A DNA stretch of 64,000 bases from Candidatus Gastranaerophilales bacterium (GCA_944322785.1 CALUPW010000005.1:1-64000), one strand, 5' to 3'; shown: positions 34,877-44,662, counted from the first letter of the stretch. Numbers and translations are program-made. The notes: a model not told the origin generated them from the sequence alone.

Positions 34877-35248
34877 ATGGTAGATAAAAAAGTTATTAAA
34901 AATGTAAAAAATATTATTGATGGGTTGGCTATGCATCAAAACCCTGAGTCTGTAAATGTGTTAGAAGATATCGGAACAAACTCTAAAGTCGACGAAATTA
35001 GAGAAATGACAGCAAAAGCACTAGTCCAAAAAAATATGCCGGAATCTTTGAAAGTTGTTATAACTAACAAAGGAAAAGGCATCAATGACATGTCAACAGG
35101 TGTTGCAATGACTACAATTAACGAATTGTTATCACTTGATGACAAAACCGAAGCCATCAGAATTCTTGAAGATACAGTAGAAAATCATTCTGATGAAGAA
35201 GTTAGAGATAATGCCCGTTCTATAAAAGCATTAATGGCACTTTCATAG
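34877..35248 (+). CDS. HEAT-like helical-repeat protein, 123 residues
   Basis: Made of about three helical pairs with the spacing of HEAT/armadillo repeats: NPESVNVLEDIGTNSKVDEI, REMTAKALVQKNMPESLKVV, KTEAIRILEDTVENHSDEEV then RDNARSIKALMAL. Such repeats usually serve as protein-binding scaffolds. AATGGAGGG precedes the start. It forms a two-gene unit with 34344-34862, closed by a terminator. Confidence 0.78.
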   Translation: MVDKKVIKNVKNIIDGLAMHQNPESVNVLEDIGTNSKVDEIREMTAKALVQKNMPESLKVVITNKGKGINDMSTGVAMTTINELLSLDDKTEAIRILEDTVENHSDEEVRDNARSIKALMALS

Positions 35249-35289
35249 AACATTGAGGGAAAATATAAATTTGCCGATTTTATATATAG

Positions 35290-35323
35290 ATAAAAAAGAG
35301 CCTTTTGAAAGGCTCTTTTTGTG
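35290..35323 (+). terminator. Rho-independent terminator
   Basis: The stem AAAAAGAGCC / GGCTCTTTTT with loop TTTTGAAA is followed by T-rich sequence. Confidence 0.92.
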
Positions 35324-35372
35324 TTTATAATATTATTTTAATATTTATAAAATTAACATAACTTAAAAATTC

Positions 35373-35401
35373 TTGCTGAAAAATGCGTCATAATGTATGA
35401 T
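35373..35401 (+). promoter_or_regulatory. Promoter of the SLH protein gene
   Basis: TTGCTG, 17 bases, TATGAT, located 32 bases before the ATG; AGGAGAAG supplies the ribosome site. Confidence 0.65.
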
Positions 35402-35433
35402 GAAAGAGTATAAATTATTATAGGAGAAGAAGT

Positions 35434-36576
35434 ATGAAGAACATGCTGAAGGTTATGTTGTCTTCATTAATGGTTATGGTAGCGGCGGGCTGTGCGTTTG
35501 CATTCCCTGATGTTGACGGTGACTATTGGGCAGCAAAACAGATTAATGAATTAAATGCAAAAGGTGTTATTGTAGGTTATCCGGACGGATCCTTCAAGCC
35601 TGATGAAAATGTAACCCGTGCAGAATTTGCCAGTATGGCAATAAAAGCACTCGGTCAGGAAGATATTCAGGTCGCACAGCCTGTCAATTTTTCTGATATA
35701 ACACAGGATTTTTGGGCTTATGATTCCATTCAAAAGGCTCTTTACTTTGATTTAATTTCAAACAAATCATCAGATGATACATTCAGACCTGACGATTCGG
35801 TATCAAGAGCCGAATCCATAACAATGGCAGTTAATGCGCTTACTACTCAGGAAATTTCCGATTATAAAGCTCTTACAGCTTTACAGGATTATGAAGATTT
35901 GAAAGATATTCCCCAAGACTTCCTTATCCCTGCCGGCAAAGCTCAGATTTTAAATATGCTTGTTACAATGCCGGTTGTCGGCGATAAAAAAATAGATGCA
36001 AAGCGTCCGGCAACAAGAGCGGAAGTCGCAGCTATCTTATATCGGATGATTGAAGAAGCCAGACTTAATCCCAACGCAAAACTTGCGGAAGTTATGCGCA
36101 AAAAAACAGGGGAAGGCTATGTTGTTGAAGGCGCAACTGTGCAGGGTTCTGTCGGAACAATTCCGGCAGGAAGTGTTGTTCCTATAAAACTTACACAGCC
36201 TGTAAGTTCTCAAAAGAATAAATCCGGTGACATTTATATCGGTGTTATACCGACAAATTATGTAACTAAAGAAAACTATATTCTAATCTATCAGAATTCA
36301 CAGCTTAAAGGTCAATTGATGGATGTTAAAGCAGGCAGATGGTTTATAAGAAACGGTGTTGTTATTCTTGACAATGCACTGATTGTTACACCTAACGACC
36401 AAACCGCTAATTTCTCAGCTTCAGGTGCACTAAAAAAAGACCGCAACTGGTTTATGAAATTTGTACGTGCCGTATTAAAAGGCGAAAAACTTGAAAACTT
36501 CCCAGATATGACTGTGGATGTAAAACTTTTAAAACCGATAAAAGTTGATTTGACTAACGGTTGGATTATTGAATAA
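35434..36576 (+). CDS. Exported protein with three SLH domains
   Basis: 380 residues. A signal sequence (to about residue 23) is followed by three S-layer homology repeats: FPDVDGDYWAAKQINELNAK with GYPDGSFKPDENVTRAEFA; FSDITQDFWAYDSIQKAL with FRPDDSVSRAESI; and a weaker third ending RPATRAEVAAILYRM (to about 210). The C-terminal ~165 residues are a beta-rich domain of unknown type. SLH domains bind cell-wall polymers or anchor outer envelopes to peptidoglycan. The signal has AAGC, so a lipoprotein is possible, but CAFA|FPD also fits signal peptidase I. Confidence 0.9.
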   Translation: MKNMLKVMLSSLMVMVAAGCAFAFPDVDGDYWAAKQINELNAKGVIVGYPDGSFKPDENVTRAEFASMAIKALGQEDIQVAQPVNFSDITQDFWAYDSIQKALYFDLISNKSSDDTFRPDDSVSRAESITMAVNALTTQEISDYKALTALQDYEDLKDIPQDFLIPAGKAQILNMLVTMPVVGDKKIDAKRPATRAEVAAILYRMIEEARLNPNAKLAEVMRKKTGEGYVVEGATVQGSVGTIPAGSVVPIKLTQPVSSQKNKSGDIYIGVIPTNYVTKENYILIYQNSQLKGQLMDVKAGRWFIRNGVVILDNALIVTPNDQTANFSASGALKKDRNWFMKFVRAVLKGEKLENFPDMTVDVKLLKPIKVDLTNGWIIE

Positions 36577-36598
36577 TTTATAACAATCATAGACTTAA

Positions 36599-36632
36599 CA
36601 GCGCCATCAAAATACAGGTGGCGCTTTATTTA
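36599..36632. terminator. Terminator between convergent genes
   Basis: The stem AGCGCCA / TGGCGCT with a 12-base loop is followed by TTATTTAT, between the SLH gene and the polymerase gene, whose stop lies in its 3' flank. Confidence 0.75.
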
Positions 36633-37855
36633 TCTTTTGTAAAACCCGTTTGGATTATATTTTTTCCGAATTTGCTCTCAAGTTTGTCTATACAATTTGC
36701 CAGTCTTTCTGATTTTTCATTTTTTTCATTATCAGCAAACAAAAACATCTGTTCCCCGTCAGTTGAGGTAAAATCATCCAGAATTATTCCGGAACTTCTG
36801 TAAATAATATTGGGATTATATATTTTATCAAAAAGTTTAAATGCAATATCCGAAATTTCCCACTCGTAACAGGTCGAGTGAGGAATTGTAACTTTTTCAT
36901 AATAAACCCTGAATTCAACTTTTGTTCTTAGCATAACAGCAATCCCCGAACACTTTAAGTTCAGTTTTCGAAGTTTTTTGCAGGCTGAATGAATATGATA
37001 ATTAAGTTGATTTTTGATAAAGTTTTCATCAGATGTAAAAATACCGAATGCGCTTGTCTTCTGTATTGATTTAGGAGGCTTAAAAGTATCATCAACCGGA
37101 GATACTGTTTCACCGAGAAGTTCATGTTTCATTTCCAGACCTCGAATGCCTATTTGTTTATCAAGCCAGGCATCGCTTTTTTGCACAAGTTCATAGGCTG
37201 TCAATACGCCGTTTCGCCGTAAAAGTTTTGAAAGATTTCGCCCGATGCCCCAGATTTCGTCAATTGATGTGTTTTTTAAGACGGTTTCGATTTTAGCGGT
37301 GCCGACTACGAAAATGCCGCCCTCTATATTCTTAGCTTTGTCTGATGCCAATTTGGCAAGTGATTTTGACGTGCTTACACCTATTGAAACAGGAATGTCT
37401 ACTTTTTCAAGAATTTCCTGCCTTATCATTCTTGCAATTTCAAAATAATTTCGTTTATACAATCTTTCAAGTCCTGTCAATTCAACAAAAGCTTCATCAA
37501 TAGAATATTCTTCAACTTTCGGGCTGATATTTTTTAAAACAGACATAACTTCTTCTGATATTTCGCCGTATAGTCCATGTGATGCTTTTATCAAAATGGA
37601 TTTTTCTTTCATATCTTTTGTCATTTTAAACGTCGGAATCCCCATTGGAATGCCTAGTTTTTTTGCTTCACGGGAGCGGGAAATAACACATTCGCCATGA
37701 CCGGAAAGAACACAGACCGCTTTACCTTTAAGCTCCGGATTGACTTTTTGTTCACATGACACAAAAAATGAGTCGCAATCAACGAGTGCAATAACAGATT
37801 TATTCACATCAATATTATCGGATGCGATTTTTAATATTTCCAATTTCGTTTTCAT
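36626..37855 (-). CDS. umuC: Y-family DNA polymerase, UmuC-like
   Basis: About 409 residues. Catalytic motifs are ALVDCDSFFVSCEQ and EYSIDEAFVEL. They are followed by the helix-hairpin-helix region IDEIWGIGRNLSKLL and the little-finger domain. The tail GEQMFLFADNEKNEKSERLA resembles the C-terminus of UmuC (Pol V catalytic subunit) more than Pol IV. It copies damaged DNA. No umuD neighbour is seen. There is no Shine-Dalgarno sequence; TATAAT (37862-37867) ends exactly 6 bases before ATG 37855, so the longer frame upstream is unlikely. Confidence 0.88.
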   Translation of the reverse strand: MKTKLEILKIASDNIDVNKSVIALVDCDSFFVSCEQKVNPELKGKAVCVLSGHGECVISRSREAKKLGIPMGIPTFKMTKDMKEKSILIKASHGLYGEISEEVMSVLKNISPKVEEYSIDEAFVELTGLERLYKRNYFEIARMIRQEILEKVDIPVSIGVSTSKSLAKLASDKAKNIEGGIFVVGTAKIETVLKNTSIDEIWGIGRNLSKLLRRNGVLTAYELVQKSDAWLDKQIGIRGLEMKHELLGETVSPVDDTFKPPKSIQKTSAFGIFTSDENFIKNQLNYHIHSACKKLRKLNLKCSGIAVMLRTKVEFRVYYEKVTIPHSTCYEWEISDIAFKLFDKIYNPNIIYRSSGIILDDFTSTDGEQMFLFADNEKNEKSERLANCIDKLESKFGKNIIQTGFTKDK

Positions 37856-37918
37856 AGGATAATTATACATAATAAATATTATATACAATTGTAATTCTAT
37901 AAAGTATTTGCTTAAAGC

Positions 37919-38110
37919 CTCCGGCGGGTCTTACGCAGACGGCGGTCGCTTTCCCGCAAAAGCGACGCAAACCGCCGACCTGTGCTTAATTCGCTAATCA
38001 ATTGTAACTGTTTGCCAGAAGCAAGCTGACTCATGCCGTGCACTCAAACAAAGCTTGCTTTGTTGTTGCAAAACAGAACATTGATTGCTCATTCCGCAAA
38101 GGTCGGAATC
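37919..38110. repeat. Dispersed repeat A, diverged copy 3
   Basis: Shares the blocks TTCGCTAATCAA, AAACA.GCTTGCTTTGTTG, ACAGAACATTGATTGC and the GGTCG end with 2606-2790. Its leading hairpin has a different stem (GTCGCTTT / AAAGCGAC), so the arm sequences changed while the hairpin stayed. No gene is present here. Confidence 0.7.
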
Positions 38111-38124
38111 TTATTACACTACAA

Positions 38125-38310
38125 AATTTTCAATCACTACTTAACGAAACAATGACAAAGCGGATTTTGTCTGAGCGAAGCGAGTTAATCCGCTCGGGTT
38201 GAGTTTAGTAGTGATTCAACGGTCAGCGTGTTTTCTTTTCTTGGTATATTCTTTTCTTTTGCATCGCAACAAAAGAAAAGAATATACACAATAAATAATA
38301 TAAAATCTTT
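38125..38310. repeat. Dispersed repeat B, copy 2
   Basis: Matches 2888-3070, including AATCACTAC...GTAGTGATT and GAGTTAATCCGCTCGGGTTG. The terminal stem is GTATATTCTTTTCTTTTG with its exact complement around the same CATCGCAA loop. Repeats A and B occur in the same order and orientation at both loci. Confidence 0.8.
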
Positions 38311-38374
38311 CAACTAAATGCTCTAAATGACCACTATTCTAATTACTAAACCTTATTATAATATTTATTAAACT

Positions 38375-39964
38375 TTAATCAATTATAATCTCTTTTTCAT
38401 TTTTGTATGTTACATAGCCCAAATTAGCTTTTGGCGGCTTTTTCAAATTTTTACATCTTGTGTAAATTACGCCGACTTTTGAAGATGTTGAGGCGGAGGA
38501 ATGTTTTTTGGCAATTTTTGCACATTCAAATAGAATTTTGTCGGAAGGTGATGAGCATTTTAAAAGTACATGCGAGCCTGCGCAATCTTTTGTGTGAAAC
38601 CAGAAATCTTCATCTTTTGCAAGTTTAGATATTATATAGTCATTTTGTCTGTTGTTTCTGCCGATATATACCTTGTATCCTTCAAGTTCAATTTCATCCG
38701 GCAAAACAGCTTTTTTTACATTACATTTTGTTTTGTTATCAGGCTCAAGTTCATCTTCTATTTCTAAAAGATTTGAAATATCCGATGAACTATCAAGTGA
38801 ATAAATAGTTTCTTCATAATATTTAGCCTTAAGTTCCGCCTCCTCACATAACTCGGAAAGTTTGGCTTTTCGTGTTTTTGTTTTGTTGTAAAGCTTGTAA
38901 AAACGATTGGCATTTTCTTTGATTGTTTTTGTTTCATCAAGTTCTATTGTTAAATCCGAATTGTTTTCATAATTAAAAACCGTTGCAGAAGGTATAAAAT
39001 CCTTTAGATTATATAAATTTGCCATTAATAAATCGCCATACAGCCGAAATTGCCTTGAATTATTTATATCAGAGAGTTGAATGTTCATTTTTTCAATTGA
39101 AGATTCAATCTTTTTTAATTTTGTGGTGCAAATTGCTAACAGATGAGATTTTAATGTTTCAAACTTATATTCAGCCTGATAAAATGTGTAATAATTGTCC
39201 AGCATTTCATTTACCGAATTTTGTAAAATTGAAGCTGGCAGAAGGGCGGAAAACAGTGAATATTCTTTAAAATCTCCGGATATTGCCGGTGAAAGTCCTT
39301 GCAACTCAATAAATTTTTTAATTTTTTCAAGCGGACAATCTTTAACAAGGCATTCAAAAGCTTTTGAAAACCAGTAAAAATCTTTTGAAAGTTTTTCGTA
39401 ATCAATTTCTCCGGTATATGTTAAAATATCGGTTTTATTTTGTTTTGGAGGATAAACATAGGGAAGCGTTCCTGCCATTTCCCGTTCCCTGCTTTTTTCA
39501 GCACCGACGTTGTGCGCACAGCCGAGAATTATATTTGTATCATAGTTGTATAAAACAACATTTGAATGTTTGCCCATCAATTCAACTGCAAGACAGAGAT
39601 AAATTTTTTCTGATAATTCATTGTAAGTTTCAATATAAAATTCCAGAATACGCTCATACGGCGGCTGGTTGATTTTTGAAATTACAGCATTTTCAAGATA
39701 TTTTCTTAAAAGCATACAAAACATCGGAGGTTTTTTAGGTATTTCAATAAGCCGTTTCTGCTCGTTTTCCCTGCTCATAAAACATACGTGGAAAAACTGC
39801 GGGTTGATATTTATATAAAGTTTTTTAGTTTCACCTTTTGAGCGGATTGAAAAAATAAAATCTTTCCGTGTCGGCTGCTGAATTTTTTGTATTCTGGCGC
39901 CTGTTAAGAATTCTCTGTTTTCTTCAATCCACGCTTTTAATGTAAGACTGTCGAACGTAATCAT
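38375..39964 (-). CDS. rqcH: Ribosome quality-control protein RqcH (NFACT family)
   Basis: 529 residues. The NFACT-N domain opens with FDSLTLKAWIEENREFLTGA and includes CLAVELMGKHSNVVLYN. A coiled-coil middle follows (about 270-400), then the NFACT-R domain with DDFWFH-type text (DEDFWFHTKDCAGSHVLLK) and final GYVTYKNEKEIII. RqcH binds obstructed 50S subunits and adds alanine tails to stalled peptides. Older annotations call it fibronectin-binding protein. No Shine-Dalgarno sequence is present; TAAAAT (39971-39976) ends 6 bases before the ATG. Confidence 0.93.
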   Translation of the reverse strand: MITFDSLTLKAWIEENREFLTGARIQKIQQPTRKDFIFSIRSKGETKKLYININPQFFHVCFMSRENEQKRLIEIPKKPPMFCMLLRKYLENAVISKINQPPYERILEFYIETYNELSEKIYLCLAVELMGKHSNVVLYNYDTNIILGCAHNVGAEKSREREMAGTLPYVYPPKQNKTDILTYTGEIDYEKLSKDFYWFSKAFECLVKDCPLEKIKKFIELQGLSPAISGDFKEYSLFSALLPASILQNSVNEMLDNYYTFYQAEYKFETLKSHLLAICTTKLKKIESSIEKMNIQLSDINNSRQFRLYGDLLMANLYNLKDFIPSATVFNYENNSDLTIELDETKTIKENANRFYKLYNKTKTRKAKLSELCEEAELKAKYYEETIYSLDSSSDISNLLEIEDELEPDNKTKCNVKKAVLPDEIELEGYKVYIGRNNRQNDYIISKLAKDEDFWFHTKDCAGSHVLLKCSSPSDKILFECAKIAKKHSSASTSSKVGVIYTRCKNLKKPPKANLGYVTYKNEKEIIID

Positions 39965-40090
39965 AAAATTATTTTACACTAAAACATCATTTTTCGTATA
40001 AAAAAGTTATAAAAATTCAAAAACTTAGCGCATTTTTTATGTTTTTGTTATGATATAAATAGACGTTTAAAATTAAGTAAGGAAATGAAA

Positions 40091-41866
40091 ATGATAACAA
40101 CAAAATTAAAAAATCACAATTGCGGAGAGCTTAATTTAAATAACTTGAATGAAGAAGTTACACTTTCAGGCTGGGCCGCAACAATCAGGGATTTAGGCGG
40201 AATTTTGTTTGTGGAATTAAGAGATCGAACAGGCTTTTTCCAGCTTGTTGCAAACCCGCAGATAAATCCTGAAGTTCACAAAGTTTTTGAAAAATTGAGA
40301 TCAGAATACGTAATTTGCGTAAAAGGAAAAGTTACTAGACGCCCCGAAGAAACTTACAATGAAAAATACGCAACAGGTCAGGTTGAAATGTATCCTGAAT
40401 CAGTTGAAATTTTGTCCGAGGCAAAAACGCTGCCGTTTGTACTTGATGATGAAAATGTTTCTGAGGATGTTCGTTTAAAATACAGATATCTTGATATAAG
40501 ACGGGAAAGTATGCTTCACAATCTCACTTTGCGCCACAAAATCTGTCAGGCTGCAAGAAAATATCTTAACGGTGAAGATTTTCTCGAAGTTGAAACCCCA
40601 ATTTTGATAAAAACGACACCCGAAGGCGCAAGAGATTATCTGGTTCCTTCCCGTGTTCAGGAAGGCAAATTTTATGCGTTGCCGCAGTCCCCGCAGATAT
40701 TCAAACAGCTGCTTATGGTCGGCGGTATTGAAAGATATTATCAAATTGCAAAATGTTTCAGAGATGAAGATTTGCGTGCGGACAGACAGCCGGAATTTAC
40801 ACAAATCGACCTTGAAATGTCTTTTGTAGAGCAGCAGGACGTTATCAAATGTGTTGAAGGCTTGATTGTGGAAACATTTAAAGCAGCGGGTGTTGAGGTT
40901 AAACCTCCGTTCATTCAAATGCCATGGCAGGAAGCTATGGACAGATATGGCTCAGACAAACCTGATACCCGTTTCGGTCTGGAACTTTTTGACATCGGCG
41001 ATATTATTTTGAAATCAGAATTTCATATTGTACGCAATACTCTTGAAAATGGTGGAATCGTCCGTGGTATCAGAATCCCCGGCGGCGCAAGCTTTTCAAG
41101 AAAAGATATTGATGATATTACAAAACTTGCGGTTTCATTTGGCGCCAAGGCTCTTGCAAATATTATCTATCTAGAGGACGGCACAGCAAAATCTCCTGTA
41201 ATGAAATTTGTAACCGAAGAACAAGCAAAACAAATTCAGGAACGTGCTGGCGCTGTTGCAGGCGATATAATCTTTTTTGTTGCAGACAAGCCGAAACTAG
41301 TTTACGACATTATGGGAAGATTAAGACTTTATTTCGGAAAACGCCTTAACCTGATTGATGAAAACAAACATAATCTGTTGTGGGTTGTAGATTTTCCGAT
41401 GTTTGAGTGGAGTGATGAAGAAAACAGATTTATGGCAATGCACCACCCGTTTACTTCACCATGCATTGAAGATTTAGACAAACTTAAATCTGGGGATTTG
41501 GGTCATGTAAAATCAATTGCCTATGATATTGTCTATAACGGGACTGAACTCGGCGGCGGCTCTGTCAGAATCCATTCATCAGACGTACAATCTGCAGTAT
41601 TTAAGGCTCTCGGTTTAACAGAGGATGAAGCTAAAGAAAAATTCGGATTTATGGTTAATGCTCTCCAATACGGAACTCCTCCGCATGCAGGACTTGCAAT
41701 CGGTTTGGACAGGCTTGTTGCGCTTCTCTGCCGTACGGAAAGTATCCGTGATGTTATTGCGTTCCCGAAAAATTCTGGCGCAAAAGACCTGATGAGTGAC
41801 GCTCCGGGTGAAGCTTCTTTGCAGCAGTTAAGAGAACTTCATCTTAAAAGCACTGCTCACAAATAA
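40091..41866 (+). CDS. aspS: Aspartyl-tRNA synthetase
   Basis: 591 residues, class II, with the N-terminal OB domain ([20 protein letters not shown]), motif 2 region ([20 protein letters not shown]), the bacterial GAD insertion domain (about 285-420) and motif 3 ([13 protein letters not shown]). It charges tRNA-Asp; discrimination between tRNA-Asp and tRNA-Asn cannot be judged from here. The start at 40091 is chosen because AAGGAA ends 7 bases before it; ATG 40085 is too close to that site. A terminator follows. Confidence 0.96.
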   Translation: MITTKLKNHNCGELNLNNLNEEVTLSGWAATIRDLGGILFVELRDRTGFFQLVANPQINPEVHKVFEKLRSEYVICVKGKVTRRPEETYNEKYATGQVEMYPESVEILSEAKTLPFVLDDENVSEDVRLKYRYLDIRRESMLHNLTLRHKICQAARKYLNGEDFLEVETPILIKTTPEGARDYLVPSRVQEGKFYALPQSPQIFKQLLMVGGIERYYQIAKCFRDEDLRADRQPEFTQIDLEMSFVEQQDVIKCVEGLIVETFKAAGVEVKPPFIQMPWQEAMDRYGSDKPDTRFGLELFDIGDIILKSEFHIVRNTLENGGIVRGIRIPGGASFSRKDIDDITKLAVSFGAKALANIIYLEDGTAKSPVMKFVTEEQAKQIQERAGAVAGDIIFFVADKPKLVYDIMGRLRLYFGKRLNLIDENKHNLLWVVDFPMFEWSDEENRFMAMHHPFTSPCIEDLDKLKSGDLGHVKSIAYDIVYNGTELGGGSVRIHSSDVQSAVFKALGLTEDEAKEKFGFMVNALQYGTPPHAGLAIGLDRLVALLCRTESIRDVIAFPKNSGAKDLMSDAPGEASLQQLRELHLKSTAHK

Positions 41867-41877
41867 AAAATCTTAAA

Positions 41878-41907
41878 AAAATCCGGTTAAATAACCGGAT
41901 TTTTTTA
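41878..41907 (+). terminator. Rho-independent terminator of aspS
   Basis: The stem AAATCCGGTTA / TAACCGGATTT is followed by T5 or more, 12 bases after the stop. It also overlaps the end of the convergent gene at 41905. Confidence 0.9.
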
Positions 41908-42351
41908 TTCAAACACGTCAAGATATTTATTAAAAAATAGCTTTTCACCTTCATCAATATTAATGTCAACAAAACGTCCCAATTTTTTGTCATATTTGTC
42001 CGCTATTTTGTTAAATGCGGTTCTGGAGCCTAATTGACCGGCAAATAGCATTTTAAAAAGGTCATCCGTATAATTTCTGCTTTCTTCAAATAATTCAGGA
42101 AATTTTTCTCCTATAAATCTGCCGAATGCATCAATATATATTTTTAAATCAATTTCATCTTTTAATTTAGTTTTTAGTTTTTTGACCGGAATATCAGTTA
42201 TTGAAGAAATACCGTCAAATCTGTCTGTGTTATCTGTTTTGTTAATATTTACAAAATGCCCGCTTATAGTTTCCAGCAAAATTCTTGTTCTCATTTTGCC
42301 GTTAAAGTTTTGATTGTATGAATTTGTGCTAAAACTGTTTGAAATTTTCAT
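41905..42351 (-). CDS. Unknown 148-residue protein with 'NQNFNGKM' N-terminus
   Basis: Starts MKISNSFSTNSYNQNFNGKM, a clear example of the short N-x-F-x-G-K stretch after a Ser/Asn-rich start. The rest is soluble and helical with acidic patches (DEIDLKIYIDAFGRFIGEKF). No known domain is seen. AAGGAAAC precedes the ATG. It lies 21 bases downstream of the next gene on the same strand, which has a similar short N-terminal stretch. Confidence 0.75.
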   Translation of the reverse strand: MKISNSFSTNSYNQNFNGKMRTRILLETISGHFVNINKTDNTDRFDGISSITDIPVKKLKTKLKDEIDLKIYIDAFGRFIGEKFPELFEESRNYTDDLFKMLFAGQLGSRTAFNKIADKYDKKLGRFVDINIDEGEKLFFNKYLDVFE

Positions 42352-42372
42352 GAAGTTTCCTTAAATACCTTT

Positions 42373-42747
42373 TTAAATTACATAGTTAGCAAGTTCGCCG
42401 GATGCTGCTTCAACCATATCGCTTTTAGCCTGTTTGTATGTATCAAGAACTGCTTTTACAGAAAAGACTGAAGCCGGTTGAAATCCGATGTATGCACTGT
42501 TTCCACGCATTTCTTTGACCTGAATAAGGTATTTATCATCTTCAGGCTCATATTGTGTAAGGGTTTTTAGGGTTACAATGTCATCGTTTCCGTTATTTTC
42601 AAGTTTTTTAATTACCTGTTTCAGAATTTTTTTATCAAACCCGCTCCCCTCTGCCGCCATATTGTAGCTGTATGTCCCACAATAGTCGTCATCAACCAGA
42701 AAGACTTTTGATGTGAATGATGGAATACTGCCGATTTTATTTATCAT
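42373..42747 (-). CDS. Unknown 124-residue protein with 'PSFTSKV' N-terminus
   Basis: Starts MINKIGSIPSFTSKVFLVDD. A compact alpha/beta protein is suggested by alternating strands and helices (GFDKKILKQVIKKLENNGND, DIVTLKTLTQYEPEDDKYLI, SAYIGFQPASVFSVKAVLDT). The start is supported by GCAGGAG. It is the first gene of a two-gene unit with 41905-42351. Function is unknown. Confidence 0.75.
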   Translation of the reverse strand: MINKIGSIPSFTSKVFLVDDDYCGTYSYNMAAEGSGFDKKILKQVIKKLENNGNDDIVTLKTLTQYEPEDDKYLIQVKEMRGNSAYIGFQPASVFSVKAVLDTYKQAKSDMVEAASGELANYVI

Positions 42748-42832
42748 AAAATTCTCCTGCTAAATTTAATGTATTAAATCCTTTTGTTTTTATAAAACCG
42801 GTAAATTATTTTTTTGCTAGTTTTTTTATACT

Positions 42833-42857
42833 AAAGGAGGACATTATGTCCTCCTTT
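42833..42857 (-). terminator. Hairpin downstream of metK
   Basis: The perfect 12-bp inverted repeat AAAGGAGGACAT / ATGTCCTCCTTT lies 27 bases after the metK stop. The T run after it is weak on the metK strand, so it may act as an RNA 3'-end stabiliser or a weak terminator. Confidence 0.6.
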
Positions 42858-42883
42858 AAATTTTTAAATATTTTTATTTAAAA

Positions 42884-44158
42884 TTATTTTGTACAGCAAC
42901 CGCATGCACAAACTTCTGATTTTAATTCATCTGCTTTATCTGTTTGCTCCCACGGAACAAAGATATCAGATCTTCCCATATGTCCGTATGCAGCAAGCAA
43001 TTGATAGAATTTGCCGCCGTTTTTAGCCGGAAGTCCTCGCAAATCAAACTTGTTGATAATTGCAGCAGGTCTTAAATCAAAGTGTTTTGCAACGAGTTTT
43101 GAAATCTCATCATCAGAGATTTTTCCTGTTCCGAATGTATCAACCATAATTGAAACAGGTTCTGCAACACCGATTGCATAAGCAAGTTCGATTTCGCATT
43201 TTTCAGCCAGACCTGAAGCTACAATGTTTTTGGCAACATAACGTGCAGCATAAGCCGCAGATCTGTCAACTTTAGTCGGATCTTTTCCTGAAAATGCGCC
43301 GCCTCCGTGACGTGAATATCCGCCGTAGGTGTCCACGATAATTTTACGTCCTGTCAAACCTGCATCGCCCTGCGGGCCGCCGACTACAAATCTGCCTGAC
43401 GGGTTTACAAGAATTTTTGTTTCACTGTCAGGTTTTATTGTTTCGTTTGCAAACACATAATCAATTACATATTTTTTAAGGTCGTTTTTGATTATTTCCT
43501 GAACTTTTTCGTTATCGGAAATGCCGTTGATATCAGGATCATGCTGGGTTGACAGCAAAACGGTATGAATTCTTGAAGGTTTGCCGTTAACATATTCGAC
43601 TGTAACCTGAGATTTTCCGTCCGGTCTCAGGTAATCTACAATTCCTTGTTTTCTTACCTGTGCAAGTCTGTAAGATAATTTGTGCGCAAGACTAATCGGC
43701 AGTGGCATAAGTTCCGGTGTTTCATTACATGCAAAACCAAACATTATTCCTTGATCGCCCGCACCGATATTTTCAGTTTCGCAAACTGAAGTTCCGGCAT
43801 TTGTTGAACGGGCTTCAAGAGCTTTGTTAACTCCGCCTGCAATATCGCAAGACTGTTCATCTATGCTTGTCAAAACAGCGCATGTTTTATAATCAAAACC
43901 TCCGCCTTCTTTACCTACATAACCGATATTTTTTATCGTATTTCTTACAACAGACGGAATATCAACGTAACAATCCGCCGTAATTTCACCGCAAACAAGT
44001 GCCATGCCGGTAGTGACTGTTGTTTCAGCCGCAACACGTGCCTGCGGATATTTTGTTAAAAATTCATCCAAAATTGCATCAGAAATCTGATCACAAACTT
44101 TGTCGGGGTGTCCTTCCGTTACTGATTCGGAAGTAAATAAAAAATTTTTTGGTGTCAT
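42884..44158 (-). CDS. metK: S-adenosylmethionine synthetase
   Basis: 424 residues with [20 protein letters not shown] at the start, [36 protein letters not shown] and [20 protein letters not shown]. It makes S-adenosylmethionine from methionine and ATP. It is longer than the usual ~385-400 residues at the C-terminus, which ends in a Cys-rich tail ([10 protein letters not shown]) of unknown use. AAGGAG lies 10 bases before the ATG. The 145-base leader contains three segments that can pair in alternative ways. Confidence 0.97.
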   Translation of the reverse strand: MTPKNFLFTSESVTEGHPDKVCDQISDAILDEFLTKYPQARVAAETTVTTGMALVCGEITADCYVDIPSVVRNTIKNIGYVGKEGGGFDYKTCAVLTSIDEQSCDIAGGVNKALEARSTNAGTSVCETENIGAGDQGIMFGFACNETPELMPLPISLAHKLSYRLAQVRKQGIVDYLRPDGKSQVTVEYVNGKPSRIHTVLLSTQHDPDINGISDNEKVQEIIKNDLKKYVIDYVFANETIKPDSETKILVNPSGRFVVGGPQGDAGLTGRKIIVDTYGGYSRHGGGAFSGKDPTKVDRSAAYAARYVAKNIVASGLAEKCEIELAYAIGVAEPVSIMVDTFGTGKISDDEISKLVAKHFDLRPAAIINKFDLRGLPAKNGGKFYQLLAAYGHMGRSDIFVPWEQTDKADELKSEVCACGCCTK

Positions 44159-44303
44159 TTACATTTTCTCCTTAATTTGTTTCCTCCGGCAATATGTAAT
44201 CAACATTGAATACACAATCCACCGGATTATGCCGGTAAGTTTTTTCATTCCGACCCGGCAACTCCATTACGAAACAGTTTACATCCAAAAATTTTTAAAA
44301 TCA
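44159..44303 (-). promoter_or_regulatory. metK leader with mutually exclusive hairpins
   Basis: Read on the minus strand, TTGCCGG (44255-44261), ACCGGCATAATCCGGT (44221-44236, itself a hairpin) and TTGCCGGAGG (44183-44192) can pair in more than one way, the last lying just before the ribosome site region. This is the arrangement of an RNA switch, but the sequence matches no SAM riboswitch class I can recall. The rest of the gap to 44589 shows no gene. Confidence 0.4.
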
Positions 44304-44309
44304 AATAAT

Positions 44310-44337
44310 GTATTAATATATATTACGGATTTAGCAA
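44310..44337 (-). promoter_or_regulatory. Possible metK promoter
   Basis: On the minus strand TTGCTA, 16 bases, TAATAC; it would give a leader of about 145 bases. Confidence 0.4.
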
Positions 44338-44589
44338 TTAGTCTGCTGAATATGAAACACAGATTTTGAGCCGATTATCCGAAACTTCCATAATAGCCCA
44401 CCGCAAAGGTTCCATTTGCATAGAGCATAGAATATTTTCTATTTTTCGATTATCATTTGTAAACGGTATTGTTATAATATCTGATTTAATCATAAGCAAT
44501 AGGTAAAAATAAAAACTTTATTCTTTAAATAAAGCCGATAAAGGAACTTGAAGCGGTGAAACCGCCTTTCATATTTACTTTTATTAGTC

Positions 44590-44662
44590 AGCCGATAGCG
44601 AGACTCGAACTCGCGACCTACTCATTACGAATGAGTTGCTCTACCAACTGAGCTATATCGGC
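44590..44662 (-). tRNA. tRNA-Thr (anticodon CGT)
   Basis: 73 bases with all four arms. The acceptor GCCGATA pairs with TATCGGC, the D arm contains GCTCAGTTGGTAGAGC, the anticodon loop is TTCGTAA (anticodon CGT, reads ACG), and the T arm is GCGAGTTCGAGTCTCGC. CCA is not encoded. Confidence 0.95.

Noticed and set aside
44250-44265. ACCCGGCAAC on the plus strand, like part of a SAM-I riboswitch core
   Set aside because: It is on the wrong strand for metK, has no other SAM-I core elements, and no plus-strand gene follows for 2.5 kb.
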